A DNA stretch of 41,830 nt from Streptomyces sp. NRRL F-5122 (GTDB lineage: Bacteria > Actinomycetota > Actinomycetes > Streptomycetales > Streptomycetaceae): the NCBI RefSeq assembly GCF_001507435.1, contig NZ_LMWH01000261.1, positions 1-41,830 of the forward strand, written 5' to 3'. The position numbers and the translations under genes are program-made. Of this stretch, positions 41,174-41,830 are shown piece after piece (position 1 is the first letter of the stretch; every line of letters begins with the position of its first letter). The notes below the pieces were generated by a model. The model had not been told where the DNA came from, made no database searches, and saw only the letters and a program-made list of their open reading frames with translations.

Positions 41174-41755
41174 TCAGCGCACGCCCGCGGCATCGAGGAG
41201 GGTGTCCACCATCGGACCGACGAGGCCGACCAGGGAGTCGGCGCGAATCCCCGCACGGGCGCTCGCCCCGTCGAAGACCAGCACCAGCCGGCGGGCCAGC
41301 AGCTCGGGATCGGCGGCTCCGCCCTGTTCGGCCTCGGCGCGGAAGAACTCCGCCAGCTCCTGCTTGACCCGGCTCGCGACGCGGCTGGCCGGGTGATCCG
41401 GGTCCTTGAGCTCGACCTGGACGGCCAGATACGGGCAGCCGCGATAGTCCGGCAGGGCGGCCTGCGCCTCCACCTGCTCGAAGACGTACCGGATCCGCTC
41501 GCCAGGTGAACGCCCTTCGTCCGCGCCGGGCAGGAGCGGCGCCATGACGGCGGTAGCATTCTCCTGCAGGCTCGCCGCCAGCAACTCGTCCTTGCTCTCG
41601 AACAGCTGGTACATCGAGCGTTTGGACACGCCCGCCGCCTTGCACAGTGCCTCGACACCGACGCCGACACCCTGCAGATAGGTGAGCGTGGCCGCCGCTT
41701 CCAGCAGTCGCTCCCGGGAGCTCTGTTTCACGTCAGTGGTCCTTACCTTGGTCAT
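41174..41755 (-). CDS. TetR-family repressor
   Basis: This 193-residue protein has an N-terminal TetR helix-turn-helix (about 14-60): SRERLLEAAATLTYLQG, VGVEALCKAAGVSKRSMYQL and FESKDELLAASLQ. The helical ligand domain has YRGCPYLAVQVELKDPDHPA and ends with GLVGPMVDTLLDAAGV. The Y-R-G-C-P motif is typical for TetR proteins next to oxidoreductase genes. The likely targets are the two palindromes at 41027-41066, and the likely target gene is the SDR. ATG 41755 lacks a strong ribosome site. The 165-bp gap to the SDR gene includes an AT-rich run (41091-41107). Confidence 0.9.
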   Translation of the reverse strand: MTKVRTTDVKQSSRERLLEAAATLTYLQGVGVGVEALCKAAGVSKRSMYQLFESKDELLAASLQENATAVMAPLLPGADEGRSPGERIRYVFEQVEAQAALPDYRGCPYLAVQVELKDPDHPASRVASRVKQELAEFFRAEAEQGGAADPELLARRLVLVFDGASARAGIRADSLVGLVGPMVDTLLDAAGVR

Positions 41756-41830
41756 CGGTTTGGTCCAGCCATTCGTAGGGTTGGGGCATCCGGGGGTGTG
41801 AGGTGTGGCTTTCAGTGGTCTGCCGACCGT

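Noticed and set aside
1..41830. tRNA, rRNA, CRISPR array, prophage, biosynthetic cluster
   Set aside because: I looked for tRNA arm patterns, repeated spacers and typical gene sets and saw none.

Overview
The window is very GC-rich, has strong third-position GC bias in its genes, Shine-Dalgarno-led GTG and ATG starts, and many small families typical of actinomycetes (DUF5133, DUF6191, DUF6891, DUF1876, Rv1733c, GlgE). It is almost certainly a Streptomyces chromosome, and the mixture of intact genes, relics and IS debris suggests an arm rather than the core.

Layout. 1-2,560: the 5' part of glgE leaving the left edge, a DUF5133 gene, a degenerate HATPase-like protein and an empty hairpin-rich stretch. 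2,550-4,284: a fumarylacetoacetate-hydrolase-family gene split by a decayed IS605-type element with broken tnpA and tnpB. 4,512-12,202: single genes, including an alpha/beta hydrolase, DUF6191, a SUKH protein, a PAS-GAF-SpoIIE-HATPase regulator with an unusual phosphatase site, a VOC protein, a relic of a kinase/substrate-binding fusion, a 79-bp inverted-repeat element and DUF6891. 12,430-13,809: three consecutive genes for small secreted, probably SH3-like, cysteine-containing proteins. 13,978-18,423: an SDR without its catalytic residues, an SRPBCC protein, soluble transhydrogenase SthA, a YciO-type protein and DUF1876.

18,509-36,320 is the main feature: a hypoxia/dormancy (DosR/DevR-like, in Streptomyces OsdR/OsdK-like) gene island. 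It holds a GH65 enzyme, two intact universal stress proteins and one relic, three CBS-BON proteins, a lone cyclic-nucleotide-binding domain protein, an Rv1733c-type membrane protein, an alcohol dehydrogenase/XRE-PPOX/PPOX operon, a phosphoketolase, and at its right end a NarL-type response regulator convergent with a GAF-GAF histidine kinase. Intergenic regions of the island carry a repeated 14-bp palindrome, consensus GGGCCGRTCGGCCC. It has the same geometry as the mycobacterial DosR box core (GGGnCnnnnGnCCC) and lies upstream of the stress genes and of the response-regulator gene itself. I read this as a self-reinforcing regulon. When respiration falls, the kinase activates the regulator, which would induce stress proteins and fermentative or phosphorolytic carbon metabolism (GH65, phosphoketolase, alcohol dehydrogenase).

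36,546-41,755: an AI-2E-family membrane protein, a Tat lipoprotein related to the N,N-dimethylformamidase large subunit, a Nudix hydrolase, and an SDR/TetR pair with two clear TetR-type palindromes in front of the SDR gene. I see no rRNA, tRNA, CRISPR array, prophage or biosynthetic gene cluster.
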